Part shown: one piece after another, positions 33,926 through 43,746 of the stretch
Layout of the letters: each line of letters begins with the position of its first letter
How positions within the stretch are numbered: position 1 is the first letter of the stretch
Assembly: GCF_003355515.1 (NCBI RefSeq)
Contig: NZ_CP031367.1
Span: 1,488,001 to 1,552,000 of the forward strand
DNA length: 64,000 nucleotides
Origin: Aliarcobacter trophiarum LMG 25534
GTDB taxonomy: Bacteria > Campylobacterota > Campylobacteria > Campylobacterales > Arcobacteraceae
Direction: 5' to 3'
Translations under genes and position numbers: made by a program
Notes under the pieces: model-generated
Databases searched by the model: none
Seen by the model: the letters and a program-made list of their open reading frames with translations, nothing else
What the model was told of the DNA's origin: nothing

Positions 33926-36043
33926 TTATTTATAATGCATATTTTTGTAGCCTTCTAGCCTTTTTCTATAAGTAGAGTTAAGCATAGGATTTCTAAAATC
34001 TAAAAAATCAATAGCCAAACACTCTTGATTTCCACGCCCAATTCTTCCTAAATATTGAATTAATCTTCCATAAAAAGATATAGGTGTTGCAAATATTATA
34101 GTGTTTAAATGAGGAAAATCTATCCCCTCTCCAAAAAAGGAGCTAGTTGCTAATATTAGTGAGCTAGTTTTTACTTTTTGCATATTTTCTACTTGCTCTT
34201 TTTTATTTTGGCTTCCATGAACACTCACAAAATCTATATTTTGCTCTTTTAATATATTTTCCAAAAGGTTTAAGTGCTCTATTCTATCACTTAAAAGCAA
34301 TATTTTTCTATTTTGATGCTCTTTTATCGTTTCTACTATTTGTCTATTTCTATCTTCATTTGAAACTAGCTCATTTATAATTGCTGCATAATTATCAGCA
34401 CTACTTGTAAACTCTGTCTTTATTACAAGAAGTTTATTTGTGTGAGTTTTTGGTTTTTTATACTCATAAGAGATACTTCCTAATTGCTGGTATAAAATAG
34501 GATCAAGCTCATCTTTTCTATTTGGTGTTGCACTAAGTCCTAAAATAAACTTTCCACAAAAATTTTTAACAATCTGTTCAAAGGTAAGAGCTGGAATATG
34601 ATGACACTCATCAACAATCACTTGTGTATAATTTTTTACTAATTCAGGGCTATTATTTAAGCTTTGCATTGTAGCTATATCTATATTCCCATTAAGACTA
34701 TTTTTGCTTTTTCCTAAAAAACCAATATCGCTCTTTTTGTATCCAAAATAGTCAACAAAACGGCTAATCCACTGGTCAAGTAACATATTTTTATTTACAA
34801 TTATAAGGGTTTTTACAGCTCTTTTCTCAAATATTTTTGCACCAATTAAAGTCTTTCCAAATCCAGGAGGTGCCACACAAATTGAACTATCATATTTCAA
34901 AATCTCTTTTATGGCATCCTCTTGCTCTGGTCTTAGAGTAAACTGAACTTTTTTTGTATCTATTTTTTCATAAACTCTATAATCTTTAATCTCATATTTA
35001 ACTAAATTATAGTTTAAATACAAAAAAAGTTTCTCCTTTAAACCTCTAGGAAGTGTTAAAAAATCTCCACTCTCTTCATAACCTTTTAAATATTTTGGAG
35101 TATTATATAGTGGTTTTCTAAGGCTAAGTAGAAGTTTTATTTGAGGATTTTCAAAACTTGCAAATGATTTTAATTTACTTATAAAACTCTTTGACAAGCT
35201 TTGTATTGGAAATTTTATTCCACTATCTAAAACTATTTGAAAACTATTTTGTGGAAAATCTACAGTTTTTAAATCTTTTTCAATATTTTGTGGCTTTAAA
35301 ACTTGTGCAAAACTATAAATCTGCTCTTTAGATGCTTTATTTATATTTGCAAGATAGTTCCACTGATCATGAAAAATCTTTTTCTTATTAATATCTAAAA
35401 AAACTGTACTATTTTTATCTCTATACTTTAACTGCAAAGGTAGTTCTATATATGAACCTAATTTTTCTTTTGTTGAAAACTCACTATTTGGATAGAGTTT
35501 TGCACTAATGTTTGCTTTTTTTTGTAAAAAATATACAAAGCTATATGAGATTTTTGAACTTATCTTTTCTTCAAAAAATATCCAAGCAAAAATTGACTTA
35601 TATGAACTTAAAGAGTATGAAGCTGGAATATTTAACTCACTTAAAGCCCTTTGAAGTTTAAAAACATCTTCACTATTTAACTCCAAAACAACATAAGAGC
35701 ACTCTTGATTTCTATCTATTAAATATGAAGCTAAAAAGATATTTCCTCTTAAATGTTCTTCTAAATCTTTATTTGTAAGAGGCAAAAAGTCATCACCCAT
35801 AAATGTTTTAGTAACAGCAGAGAAGCCCTCTTTACTTCCATCTTTACTCTTCCACTTTTTTGCATATATATCAGCTCTATTTACAAAAGTTTCTCTAAAT
35901 AGATCTATTTTTTCATCTTTTGTAAACCTTTTTCTATCTAATACTTTTTGATTTTTTATATGCTCTTCTAGCTCTTTTATCTTTGTTTCTAGTTGTTGTT
36001 TCTGAAAATATAGCTCTTCTAACTCTTTCTCAACACTTCTCAT
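33926..36043 (-). CDS. DEAD/DEAH-box helicase with degenerate TOTE/AEP primase-like N-terminal domain
   Basis: 705 residues. A coiled coil (1-35) leads to KDEKIDLFRETFVNRADIYAKKW-type sequence, which matches the start of the primase-like domain of TOTE conflict-system proteins and extends to about residue 240 (LGSYIELPLQLKYR, FHDQWNYLANI). The expected catalytic Asp-x-Asp is replaced (VVLELNS) and the Gly-x-Gly-x-His motif is lost (SSYKSIFAWIFF), so priming activity is unlikely. The SF2 motor is intact: PPGFGKT (near 391), DECHH (near 478), LSATPNR and YLGRIGRG. It overlaps folC by 14 bases. A role in DNA repair is inference. Confidence 0.75.
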   Translation of the reverse strand: MRSVEKELEELYFQKQQLETKIKELEEHIKNQKVLDRKRFTKDEKIDLFRETFVNRADIYAKKWKSKDGSKEGFSAVTKTFMGDDFLPLTNKDLEEHLRGNIFLASYLIDRNQECSYVVLELNSEDVFKLQRALSELNIPASYSLSSYKSIFAWIFFEEKISSKISYSFVYFLQKKANISAKLYPNSEFSTKEKLGSYIELPLQLKYRDKNSTVFLDINKKKIFHDQWNYLANINKASKEQIYSFAQVLKPQNIEKDLKTVDFPQNSFQIVLDSGIKFPIQSLSKSFISKLKSFASFENPQIKLLLSLRKPLYNTPKYLKGYEESGDFLTLPRGLKEKLFLYLNYNLVKYEIKDYRVYEKIDTKKVQFTLRPEQEDAIKEILKYDSSICVAPPGFGKTLIGAKIFEKRAVKTLIIVNKNMLLDQWISRFVDYFGYKKSDIGFLGKSKNSLNGNIDIATMQSLNNSPELVKNYTQVIVDECHHIPALTFEQIVKNFCGKFILGLSATPNRKDELDPILYQQLGSISYEYKKPKTHTNKLLVIKTEFTSSADNYAAIINELVSNEDRNRQIVETIKEHQNRKILLLSDRIEHLNLLENILKEQNIDFVSVHGSQNKKEQVENMQKVKTSSLILATSSFFGEGIDFPHLNTIIFATPISFYGRLIQYLGRIGRGNQECLAIDFLDFRNPMLNSTYRKRLEGYKNMHYK

Positions 36044-37202
36044 AAGATATTAGCTCCAAAAATCTCTCAACAACCAAAAAAGAGCCAAAAACTAAATACT
36101 CGTTTTCCAAATCCATTGATAGCTTTTCAATCTCAACAATTTGCAACTTTTTTATACACTTTTGTAAAATATCTTTTTTTACAATTCGTTTATCATCTAA
36201 ATCTAAAATAAAAATCTCTTTTACAATTGGTTTTAATACTTTTAAAACTTCTTCATAATCTTTATCTTCGTAAGAGTTATAAATTAGAGTTATTTGTCTA
36301 TTTTTAAACTCCTCTTTTATAACTTTTGCTGCCAAAGAGTTATGTCCAACATCAATATATAAGTTTTTTGCAATTTTTTGACATCTTCCAAAAAGTGGAG
36401 TTGTGTTAAAAATCTCAAGATTTATAGGATTATTCCTAAAAAATGGCAACTCTTCTAAACATCTAATACAAAGTGCCAAATTTCTTTTTAGATATGAAGC
36501 AAAAACAAAATCATAATCTATATCAAAATTTTCAACTTTTAGAATTTCAATATCTCTATTAAACTCTTGTTTTAACTCATCTTTTACTTTTTCTGCAACT
36601 TTAAAAACCTCTTTAAACTCTTGATAACCTATTATCATCTTTGCATTTGTTGCTCTCATTTTTGTTTTTGCAATTTTTTCTATACTATCTCCCAAAAAAG
36701 AGATATGATCTAGTCCAATAGTTGTAATTAAACTTATATCATTTTTTACAACATTTGTAGCATCAAACTCACCACCTAGTCCAGCTTCAAGTACCAAATA
36801 GTCACAATCTTTACTTAAATAAAGAGCTAAAAGTGTTGTATATTCAAAATATGTAAGCTTTTGAAGTAAACCTTCATCATAAATATTAATTAAGAAATTA
36901 TGAGCATTTTGTAGTAAATTATCACTAACATCAGCTCCATTTATCCAAATCCGTTCATTAAACTTTTTTATATGTGGAGAGCTATAATGTAGGGTTTTAA
37001 ATCCAGTTTTATATAAATAATGAGATAGAAATCTTCCTGTGCTTCCTTTTCCATTTGTTCCAACAATATGAATAACAAATGGAATTTTTATCTCTTTTTC
37101 CAAAATAGAGAAAGCTTTATTTACAAAGCTAAAATCTATTTTGTCATAATACATAGTTTTATGTTCTAAAAAACCACTTAAAGATTTTGTTTTTAAACTC
37201 AT
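36030..37202 (-). CDS. folC: Bifunctional folylpolyglutamate synthase / dihydrofolate synthase
   Basis: Adds Glu to dihydropteroate and then to folates. It has 390 residues. The ATP loop is VGTNGKGSTGRF (about residues 47-58), followed by YSSPHIKKFNERIWING, EAGLGGEFDATNV and TTIGLDHISFLGD. The C-terminal ligase domain has DVGHNSLAA. It starts two bases after lptE and overlaps the helicase by 14 bases, part of the leuS-lptE-folC unit shared with Campylobacter. Confidence 0.95.
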   Translation of the reverse strand: MSLKTKSLSGFLEHKTMYYDKIDFSFVNKAFSILEKEIKIPFVIHIVGTNGKGSTGRFLSHYLYKTGFKTLHYSSPHIKKFNERIWINGADVSDNLLQNAHNFLINIYDEGLLQKLTYFEYTTLLALYLSKDCDYLVLEAGLGGEFDATNVVKNDISLITTIGLDHISFLGDSIEKIAKTKMRATNAKMIIGYQEFKEVFKVAEKVKDELKQEFNRDIEILKVENFDIDYDFVFASYLKRNLALCIRCLEELPFFRNNPINLEIFNTTPLFGRCQKIAKNLYIDVGHNSLAAKVIKEEFKNRQITLIYNSYEDKDYEEVLKVLKPIVKEIFILDLDDKRIVKKDILQKCIKKLQIVEIEKLSMDLENEYLVFGSFLVVERFLELISYEKC

Positions 37203-37204
37203 TT

Positions 37205-37717
37205 TTATTGAAAAGAACCAACTGCAACTCTTGAAAGCAAGTCAGTAACTGCCATATCACTAGCTTTACTTATAGCTTCAAATCTTTGTGTATCATTTAT
37301 AGTAGTTCCAATATCTATAGCAAAATCATATTCTCCATCAACTGTAAAACTCTTTGTTTTTGATGTCGATTTATCTAAATATTTAACTCCCAATACAACT
37401 TTTGCTTTATATAGTTTATTATATCCATCTTTGTCATACTGTAAAGTAGAGAAACTAACACTTGAAATTCTTAAGTCCATTATAATATCAGCTTCTACTT
37501 CACTATCAACCATATTTGAACCAACTCTTTGAATTAGAATTTTTGTAACAGCATCTTTTACTAAAACAGAGTTTTTTGGATCTGCTGGACTTACATCCAA
37601 TCTTACATATAAATCTTTTCCTAGCTCTTGTTTTGCATAATATGTAGATGGTCTATATCCACAAGCTACAAAAAATAGAGCCACAAATATGACAAATAGT
37701 GATTTTGTAACTCTCAT
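37205..37717 (-). CDS. lptE: LPS assembly lipoprotein LptE
   Basis: A 170-residue lipoprotein. The lipobox FFVAC has Cys19, followed by GYRPSTYYAKQELG. The body (SVLVKDAVTKILIQRVG, DIIMDLRISSVSF, AKVVLGVKYLD) fits the LptE alpha/beta sandwich. It plugs the LptD barrel that inserts LPS into the outer membrane. The position between leuS and folC is that of lptE in Campylobacter, and lptE also follows leuS in E. coli. Sequence similarity in this family is weak, so context carries weight. Confidence 0.8.
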   Translation of the reverse strand: MRVTKSLFVIFVALFFVACGYRPSTYYAKQELGKDLYVRLDVSPADPKNSVLVKDAVTKILIQRVGSNMVDSEVEADIIMDLRISSVSFSTLQYDKDGYNKLYKAKVVLGVKYLDKSTSKTKSFTVDGEYDFAIDIGTTINDTQRFEAISKASDMAVTDLLSRVAVGSFQ

Positions 37718-37718
37718 T

Positions 37719-40184
37719 TTATACCTTGATTACTATATTTACTAATTTTTTTGGAACAACAATCTCTTTTAAAATAGTTGCACCTTCAAGCCACTTTTTA
37801 GCTTCACTTTTTGCAATATCTAAAACCTCTTCATTTGTAGCATTTATACTAACTTCAATTTCAGCTCTTTTTTTACCATTTATTGTAACTGCTAAAACTA
37901 TACTATCTTGTACAAACACTTCATTTTTTATCTCTAAAGGTTTTGAAAAATTCTCTAAATTAAAGTATCTATTTGATAACTCCCAACTAGTATGTGGAAT
38001 AATTGGCTCCAATATATTTGTCAAAATATAGTAAGCTTCTGCCCAAATAGCCTCATTTTTTTGAGCTTGTAAAGAGTTCATAGCTTCCATACAAGAAGCT
38101 ATTAGAGTATTAAAAGCATAAGTCTTATTTAAAACCTCATTTGATTTTTGTAAAGCCTCATAAACTTTCTTTCTAGCCTCTTTCTCCTCTTTGTTTAAAG
38201 AGTTTTGATCTATACTCTTAAAATTTTCAAGACCTGTTTGTGTTATATTGCTAGCTCTTTCATAAAATCTTTTTATAAATTTATAAGCCCCTTCAACAGC
38301 ACTATCATTCCACTCTAGCTCTTTTGTAGGAGGTGCTGCAAAAAGGATAAACATTCTTGCTGTATCAGCTCCATACTTCTCAACAAGCATATCTGGATCT
38401 ACAACATTTCCCTTGCTTTTACTCATTTTTGCACCATCTTTTAAAACCATTCCTTGAGTAAGTAGATTTTTAAATGGCTCACTTGAGTTTGTATATCCTA
38501 AATCTTTTAAAACTTTTGTGAAAAATCTTGCATATAAAAGGTGTAAAATAGCATGTTCTATTCCTCCAATATATTGATCAATATCCATCCAATAATCACT
38601 ATCTTCTTTAGAAATTCCCTCTTCTTGCCACTTTTTATAATTTGTAGCATATCTTAAAAAATACCATGATGATTGCACAAAAGTATCTAAAGTATCTGTT
38701 TCTCTTGTAGCTTTTTCTCCACATTTAGGACAAATACAATTTTTCCAAGTAGGATGTGAATCTAATGGATTTCCTTCACCTGTAATTTCTACATCATCAG
38801 GAAGAGAGACAGGAAGATTTTCTATTTTTTCAGGCACTAAACCACAAGCTTTACAATGTACAAAAGGAATAGGAGCTCCCCAATATCTCTGTCTTGAAAC
38901 TCCCCAATCTCTCAATTTATAATTTATTTTTCTATTTCCAAAAGAGTTTTGCTCAAAATGATAAATAATAGCCTGTTTTGCATCTTGGCTTTTTAGATTT
39001 GAGAAAGCTTCACTATTTATCAAAACTCCATCTTCTACATATGCCTCTTTTTGTTTCTCTATAAAGCCATTTTCTCCAACGATAACTTGTTTTATTGGTA
39101 AATCATATTTTAAAGCAAACTCAAAATCTCTTTGGTCATGAGCTGGAACTGCCATAACTGCGCCATCACCATAAGAACTTAATACAAAATTTGCAACCCA
39201 AATTGGAATAGTTTGTCCAGTTAGTGGATGAATTGCCTCAATTTCTAAATCCACCCCCTCTTTCTCTTGCATAGCTCTATCTTTTTGTGCAATTTTTTGC
39301 ATATTTCTAATAGCATTTAACTTATTTTTTGGTAATAGCTCTTTTTCCACTAAATATTTTACTATAGGATGCTCAGGAGCTAAAGCAGTATATGATACGC
39401 CATAAATAGTATCAGGTCTTGTTGTAAATACACTAAAACTTGCAAACATTTTATCAAGTTTTGCCCTTGTCTCTTTTGTAACATCAAATTTAAACTCTAA
39501 GCCCTCGCTTCTTCCAATCCAGTTCTCTTGCATAGTTAAAACTTGTGAAGGCCATGAGTTTTCAAGTAGTTTTAAATCATCAAGTAAAGTTTGCGCATAT
39601 TTTGTAATTGCAATATAATATCCAGGCATCTCTCTTTGAACAACTTCATTATCACATCTCCAACAACAGCCCTCAACAACTTGCTCATTTGCCAAAACAG
39701 TTTGACAATCATTACACCAGTTAAGAGCTGCATTTTTTCTATACAAAATTCCAGCTTCATACATTTTAATAATAAACTCTTGCTCAAATTTTGTATAGAG
39801 TTCATCACTAGTTGCAAACTCTTGATTTTTACTAAAAGATAGTCCTAAACTTCTTAACTCTTCTCTCATATAATCAATATTTTCATAAGTCCACTTTTTT
39901 GGGTGAAGCTTATTTTTAATTGCTGCATTTTCAGCAGGCATTCCAAAACTATCCCACCCAATAGGATGAAGAACATTGAAACCATTTTTTCTAAAATGCC
40001 TAGCAAAGGCGTCGCCTAAACAGTAGTTTCTTACATGTCCCATATGAATTCTTCCACTAGGATATGGGAACATACTTAAAATATATTTCTTTGGTTTTGA
40101 AAAATCATAACTTGGTTCAAAAGAGCTATTGTCTATCCAAAATTTTTGCCACTTTTTTTCAATATCTTTTGCCAAATACTCCAT
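37719..40184 (-). CDS. leuS: Leucine--tRNA ligase
   Basis: Class I aminoacyl-tRNA synthetase of 821 residues. The HIGH-type motif [10 protein letters not shown] is near residues 44-53 and KMSKSKGN near 586. The CP1 editing domain includes [13 protein letters not shown] and the zinc region has [13 protein letters not shown]. It overlaps the upstream small membrane gene by one base (TAATG) and precedes lptE by one base. Confidence 0.98.
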   Translation of the reverse strand: MEYLAKDIEKKWQKFWIDNSSFEPSYDFSKPKKYILSMFPYPSGRIHMGHVRNYCLGDAFARHFRKNGFNVLHPIGWDSFGMPAENAAIKNKLHPKKWTYENIDYMREELRSLGLSFSKNQEFATSDELYTKFEQEFIIKMYEAGILYRKNAALNWCNDCQTVLANEQVVEGCCWRCDNEVVQREMPGYYIAITKYAQTLLDDLKLLENSWPSQVLTMQENWIGRSEGLEFKFDVTKETRAKLDKMFASFSVFTTRPDTIYGVSYTALAPEHPIVKYLVEKELLPKNKLNAIRNMQKIAQKDRAMQEKEGVDLEIEAIHPLTGQTIPIWVANFVLSSYGDGAVMAVPAHDQRDFEFALKYDLPIKQVIVGENGFIEKQKEAYVEDGVLINSEAFSNLKSQDAKQAIIYHFEQNSFGNRKINYKLRDWGVSRQRYWGAPIPFVHCKACGLVPEKIENLPVSLPDDVEITGEGNPLDSHPTWKNCICPKCGEKATRETDTLDTFVQSSWYFLRYATNYKKWQEEGISKEDSDYWMDIDQYIGGIEHAILHLLYARFFTKVLKDLGYTNSSEPFKNLLTQGMVLKDGAKMSKSKGNVVDPDMLVEKYGADTARMFILFAAPPTKELEWNDSAVEGAYKFIKRFYERASNITQTGLENFKSIDQNSLNKEEKEARKKVYEALQKSNEVLNKTYAFNTLIASCMEAMNSLQAQKNEAIWAEAYYILTNILEPIIPHTSWELSNRYFNLENFSKPLEIKNEVFVQDSIVLAVTINGKKRAEIEVSINATNEEVLDIAKSEAKKWLEGATILKEIVVPKKLVNIVIKV

Positions 40185-40528
40185 TAATACTCATCCTTCT
40201 CTCTATTTTTTGCACTTTCAATCATAGAAAGTATCATTGAAACTATATTTGCAATAACTGCACCAATAGCAAGTCCAATTACCAACTTCATATTCCCTGT
40301 AAAAACAAATACCAAAAATGCAGGAATTAAGTGTAAATCGGCAACTAAAGAACTAGCCAAAAGCTCAGCAGCTAAAAGATTTTTTACACCAATTTTTAAA
40401 ATTGTAGAGATAACATTAACTCCAGCTGCTACAAAAAGAGCTATAACATTTGGTTCATATAAAAACCCAGCAGTTGTTGTTAAAGACATCATTGTCAAAA
40501 AAATATAGGTTACCTTGCCCCAGTCCAT
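40184..40528 (-). CDS. Small integral membrane protein (resembles DUF6394)
   Basis: 114 residues with about four membrane segments (roughly 5-22, 28-45, 65-78 and 80-102) and a charged C-terminus ([11 protein letters not shown]). It opens [20 protein letters not shown] recall this type as a conserved uncharacterised family of Campylobacterota, DUF6394, but cannot verify the number. It is the first gene of the leuS-lptE-folC-helicase unit and overlaps leuS by one base. Function unknown. Confidence 0.65.
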   Translation of the reverse strand: MDWGKVTYIFLTMMSLTTTAGFLYEPNVIALFVAAGVNVISTILKIGVKNLLAAELLASSLVADLHLIPAFLVFVFTGNMKLVIGLAIGAVIANIVSMILSMIESAKNREKDEY

Positions 40529-40683
40529 TTTTTTCCTTTTAACTGTTTAATATAAAGTAAGTATGTTATCTAAAATTGCATAAAAAACTAATTTTTACCT
40601 CTATTTCAATATTAATTTTAACATTACAGCACTTTTTTAATTAACTTTAGATAATATTGACTAATTTTTTTTTAGGAAAACAA

Positions 40684-41436
40684 ATGGATTTATCTGTACT
40701 GTTGGGGTTAATAGGTGCTATAACATCTATTTCTGTAGGAGTTATCCTTGAAGGTGGGAATCCAGCTGGAGTTCTTCACATCTCTTCATTTATTATTGTT
40801 ATTCCAACTGCTATGCTAGCAGCAGTTGTTGCAACAGATTCAAAATATGTAAAAGCAGCATTTAAAGAGTTTAAAAATATCTTCAAAAAATCACCTGTAA
40901 ATTTTGAAGCAAGAATTGATGAACTTGTTGAATATGCAATTACAGTAAAGAAACAAGGGGTTTTAGCTTTAGAAAAAGATGTTCAAGGTTTAGATCATCA
41001 ATTCTTAAAAGAGGCCTTAAGTATGGTTGTTGATGGTAGCAAAGAGGAGCAAATAGAAGAGCAATTAGAACCAGTAATCGAAGCAACAGAAGAGTATTAT
41101 CATGGAGCTAGTCACTTTTGGCTACATGCTGGTGAAACATCTCCTACTATTGGTCTTGTTGGTGCTGTTTTTGGTCTAATTTTAGCTCTACAAAAACTAG
41201 ACGATCCTCCTGCTATGGCAGCTGGAATTGCTGGTGCATTTACAGCAACGGTTATGGGAATTGCTGGTTCATATATTTTTTTAGGACCTTGGGGAGTTAA
41301 ATTAAAAGCAAAAGGGCATATAGTAGTAAAAGAGCAATACTTAATTCTTGCTGCTTGTAAAGGAATGGCAAGAGGCGATGCCCCTGGTGAATTAAAATTG
41401 AAGTTATCAAAAATGGTAACTCCTATGCCTTTATAG
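40684..41436 (+). CDS. motA: Flagellar motor stator protein MotA
   Basis: Proton-channel stator subunit, 250 residues with four membrane segments. Reading from MDLSVLLGLIGAITSIS is chosen because AGGA precedes it; the open frame extends nine codons upstream without a ribosome-binding site. SHFWLHAGETSPTIGLVGAV carries the conserved prolines of the channel region, and the cytoplasmic loop (about 60-150) contacts FliG. It is followed nine bases later by motB. Confidence 0.97.
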   Translation: MDLSVLLGLIGAITSISVGVILEGGNPAGVLHISSFIIVIPTAMLAAVVATDSKYVKAAFKEFKNIFKKSPVNFEARIDELVEYAITVKKQGVLALEKDVQGLDHQFLKEALSMVVDGSKEEQIEEQLEPVIEATEEYYHGASHFWLHAGETSPTIGLVGAVFGLILALQKLDDPPAMAAGIAGAFTATVMGIAGSYIFLGPWGVKLKAKGHIVVKEQYLILAACKGMARGDAPGELKLKLSKMVTPMPL

Positions 41437-41445
41437 GTTTTTTTA

Positions 41446-42189
41446 ATGTCAAAAAAGAAAAAGTGTGAATGCCCAGCTGGAGAGAAATGGGCTGTTCCAT
41501 ATGCAGACTTTTTGAGTCTTCTTTTAGCACTTTTTATAGCTTTATATGCTTTGGCATCTGTGAATATAGAGAAACAAAAAGCTTTAAAAGAGGAGTTTAT
41601 AAAAATTTATAAGTTTCCTAGTGCAAATATAGTTGAGGAGCAATCTAAACAAGAAAAAGCTATGACTGACAATCCATCTGATGATACACAAGAGGGTAAA
41701 AAAGTTATAGTTCATACTTTAGAAAATCCTCAAGATCAAGAACAGATAAAAGAGAAGGGTGCAAACTTAATTGAGCTACCAGATGGCTCTTTAATGAGTG
41801 TTCCAGCACATTTAGTTTTTGAAAATGGGAAAGCAGAAATAACATCTGTTTTTGCAAATGATTTCTTAACTAACCTAGCAGAGCTTATAAATGCTATGCC
41901 TGAAGATACAGAGATAAATGTAAAAGGTTTTGCTCAAGATAGCGAGATTAGAAGTTCAAGATTTAAAGATGCATTAGAGCTTTCAACTGCTAGAGCAAAT
42001 AATGTGATAAGAGAGTTAATAAAACATAATGTAAAAGCTTCAAGGCTTTATTCAAGTGGTTTTGGTAGTAATAAAACTTCAACTCTAAAAGATAAAAGTG
42101 TTGTTGTATTTGAACTTCATACAAATGGTGATGTTCAAAGTGAAGAGGATTTAAATCTAGAATCAATTTTTAAGAAAATGAAAGAGTAA
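41446..42189 (+). CDS. motB: Flagellar motor stator protein MotB
   Basis: A 247-residue stator subunit with one membrane helix. WAVPYADFLSLLLALF contains Asp21, the proton-carrying residue. A plug/linker region follows, then an OmpA-like peptidoglycan-binding domain (about 125-230) with VKGFAQDSEIRSSRF and ELSTARANNVIREL. It forms MotA4-5B2 stators with the preceding gene. Its stop overlaps the start of a third ORF by one base. Confidence 0.97.
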   Translation: MSKKKKCECPAGEKWAVPYADFLSLLLALFIALYALASVNIEKQKALKEEFIKIYKFPSANIVEEQSKQEKAMTDNPSDDTQEGKKVIVHTLENPQDQEQIKEKGANLIELPDGSLMSVPAHLVFENGKAEITSVFANDFLTNLAELINAMPEDTEINVKGFAQDSEIRSSRFKDALELSTARANNVIRELIKHNVKASRLYSSGFGSNKTSTLKDKSVVVFELHTNGDVQSEEDLNLESIFKKMKE

Positions 42190-42608
42190 TGCAAAATAAA
42201 AAAAGGTTTCAAACTCTTCTTCCTGAATCTAAAAAAAAATGCTGTTTTTTAAAGTTTATAGACTTTGAACCAATTGTTAAATATGGTTCAATCTCTATAA
42301 TATTACTATCTATTTTTATTCAATCTTCAAATATAATTCAAAATAAAAACTCGATATTAAGTATTTTTTCACTATTTTTTAATCTATTTTTTCTATTAAT
42401 TATTTTACAAAAATTAGAGATGATAAAAATAAACTTTTTAAATATTTATATAAAAAGCTCTTTACAGTTCTTAATATTCATATATATTTTAAACTCTTTT
42501 CTTTATCTTTTTGTTGATAACTCTATTTACTCTTACATATATGCACCAATAAATCTTTTTGGTGCATATTTCATCTTTTTACTTTTAAAAAAAGATGAAA
42601 TTATTTAA
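42189..42608 (+). CDS. Unrecognised membrane protein cotranscribed with motAB
   Basis: 139 residues: a basic N-terminus with CC (KKKCCFLKF) and about four hydrophobic segments (roughly 32-48, 55-72, 88-105 and 115-134), Ile/Leu/Phe-rich. The ATG overlaps the motB stop (TAATG), so it is translationally coupled to motB. I do not recognise the family. It may be a motor accessory protein or a chance passenger. Its end overlaps the convergent 56-aa membrane gene by eight bases. Confidence 0.6.
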   Translation: MQNKKRFQTLLPESKKKCCFLKFIDFEPIVKYGSISIILLSIFIQSSNIIQNKNSILSIFSLFFNLFFLLIILQKLEMIKINFLNIYIKSSLQFLIFIYILNSFLYLFVDNSIYSYIYAPINLFGAYFIFLLLKKDEII

Positions 42609-42771
42609 ATAAGTTTTTCAAAGCATCTCTTCTATCTTGAATAGAGCTTGGATTTTTATTTATCTGGCTATCTTCTTTTGGACTATCATCTAAAACTACA
42701 TTAAATAGTATATATACAGCAATAAATAAAACAACTATAATTAAAAGTAAACCTTTAATATAATTATCCAT
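42601..42771 (-). CDS. 56-aa single-pass membrane protein downstream of secF
   Basis: The ORF runs from ATG at 42771 to TAA at 42601. A hydrophobic helix (about residues 8-27, LLLIIVVLFIAVYILFNVV) is followed by a polar tail DDSPKEDSQINKNPSSIQDR and RDALKNLFK. It begins six bases after the secF stop, and secF ends in AAGGAAGAG, which can serve as its ribosome-binding site. Coupling to yajC-secD-secF suggests a small accessory of the Sec machinery, by inference. It overlaps the convergent motB-linked ORF by eight bases within the palindrome TTATTTAAATAA. Confidence 0.65.
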   Translation of the reverse strand: MDNYIKGLLLIIVVLFIAVYILFNVVLDDSPKEDSQINKNPSSIQDRRDALKNLFK

Positions 42772-42777
42772 AAGTTC

Positions 42778-43746
42778 TTAAACTCTTCCTTGTTCATACA
42801 TAGCTCTTAATTTCTCTTTCTCTTTTCTATTTGCCGCTTTTATAGCTTGTTTACTTCTATAACTATCTGTATTAAATCCTAAGAATTTAATAAATGGAGA
42901 AACCACAAAAATAGATGAGTAAGTACCTATTATAATTCCAACAAATAGTGTAAATGAAAAGGCATATATAATCTCTCCACCAAATATAAGCATAGTAAGA
43001 ACTGCTAATTGTGTTGTAGAAGAAGTAAGAACTGTTCTTGATAGAGTTCTACTTACTGAATCATTAATTAAAGCATCTAAATCTCGCTCTTTTGTAATTT
43101 GTAAGCTCTCTCTAATCCTATCATTTACAATTATTGTATCATTTATTGTATATCCTACTAAAGTTAAAATAGCAGCAATCATATCAAGATTTACATCAAT
43201 TTTAAATAGACTAATAAGCCCCAAAGTAATAATAACATCATGAATAAGTCCAATAATCGAAGCAATAGCAAATCTCCACTCAAATCGTGCCGCAATATAA
43301 ATAAGCATTGCTAATAAAGCCATAGATAAAGCCATAATACCTTTTTCTCTAAGCTCTGCTCCAACTTTTGCTCCAACCATATCTATTTTTCTAATTTCAA
43401 AATTTCCTGTTGGTACCAAAATCTTATTCATCTCATCACTAATATCATTTGTAACACTACTTGAACTTCCTGTAAATCTTATAGTTATCTCTTCTTTTGT
43501 TCCAAACTCTGTCACATTTGAACCAGCATATTTACTATTTTCCAGAACTTCTCTTATTTTATCCAAAGGTGCAGCCTTGTCATATTTTACTTGAACAATA
43601 GTTCCACCCACAAAATCAATTCCATAATTTAAACCTCTTGTAAGAAGTAAAAATATTGAAGCAACAATTAAAATTCCAGAAATTGACAAAAAGGCGATTT
43701 TTTTACCCATAAAATCATATGTTTTATTGTTATTAAAAATTTCCAT
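42778..43746 (-). CDS. secF: Protein translocase subunit SecF
   Basis: Membrane partner of SecD that uses the proton gradient to complete export. Reading from MEIFNNNKTYDFMGKKI gives 322 residues; GGAG precedes this ATG, which overlaps the secD stop by one base. It has six membrane segments and the signatures NYGIDFVGGTIV and GYTINDTIIVNDRIRE. Six open codons further upstream lie inside secD and are not used. Confidence 0.96.
   Translation of the reverse strand: MEIFNNNKTYDFMGKKIAFLSISGILIVASIFLLLTRGLNYGIDFVGGTIVQVKYDKAAPLDKIREVLENSKYAGSNVTEFGTKEEITIRFTGSSSSVTNDISDEMNKILVPTGNFEIRKIDMVGAKVGAELREKGIMALSMALLAMLIYIAARFEWRFAIASIIGLIHDVIITLGLISLFKIDVNLDMIAAILTLVGYTINDTIIVNDRIRESLQITKERDLDALINDSVSRTLSRTVLTSSTTQLAVLTMLIFGGEIIYAFSFTLFVGIIIGTYSSIFVVSPFIKFLGFNTDSYRSKQAIKAANRKEKEKLRAMYEQGRV

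Noticed and set aside
33926-36043. Helicase gene considered as part of a defence or restriction system
   Set aside because: No nuclease, methylase or other defence gene is adjacent; the neighbours are folC, lptE and leuS.
37726-38031. 101-codon plus-strand frame opposite leuS
   Set aside because: Shadow of the leuS C-terminus; leuS is complete and well conserved there.
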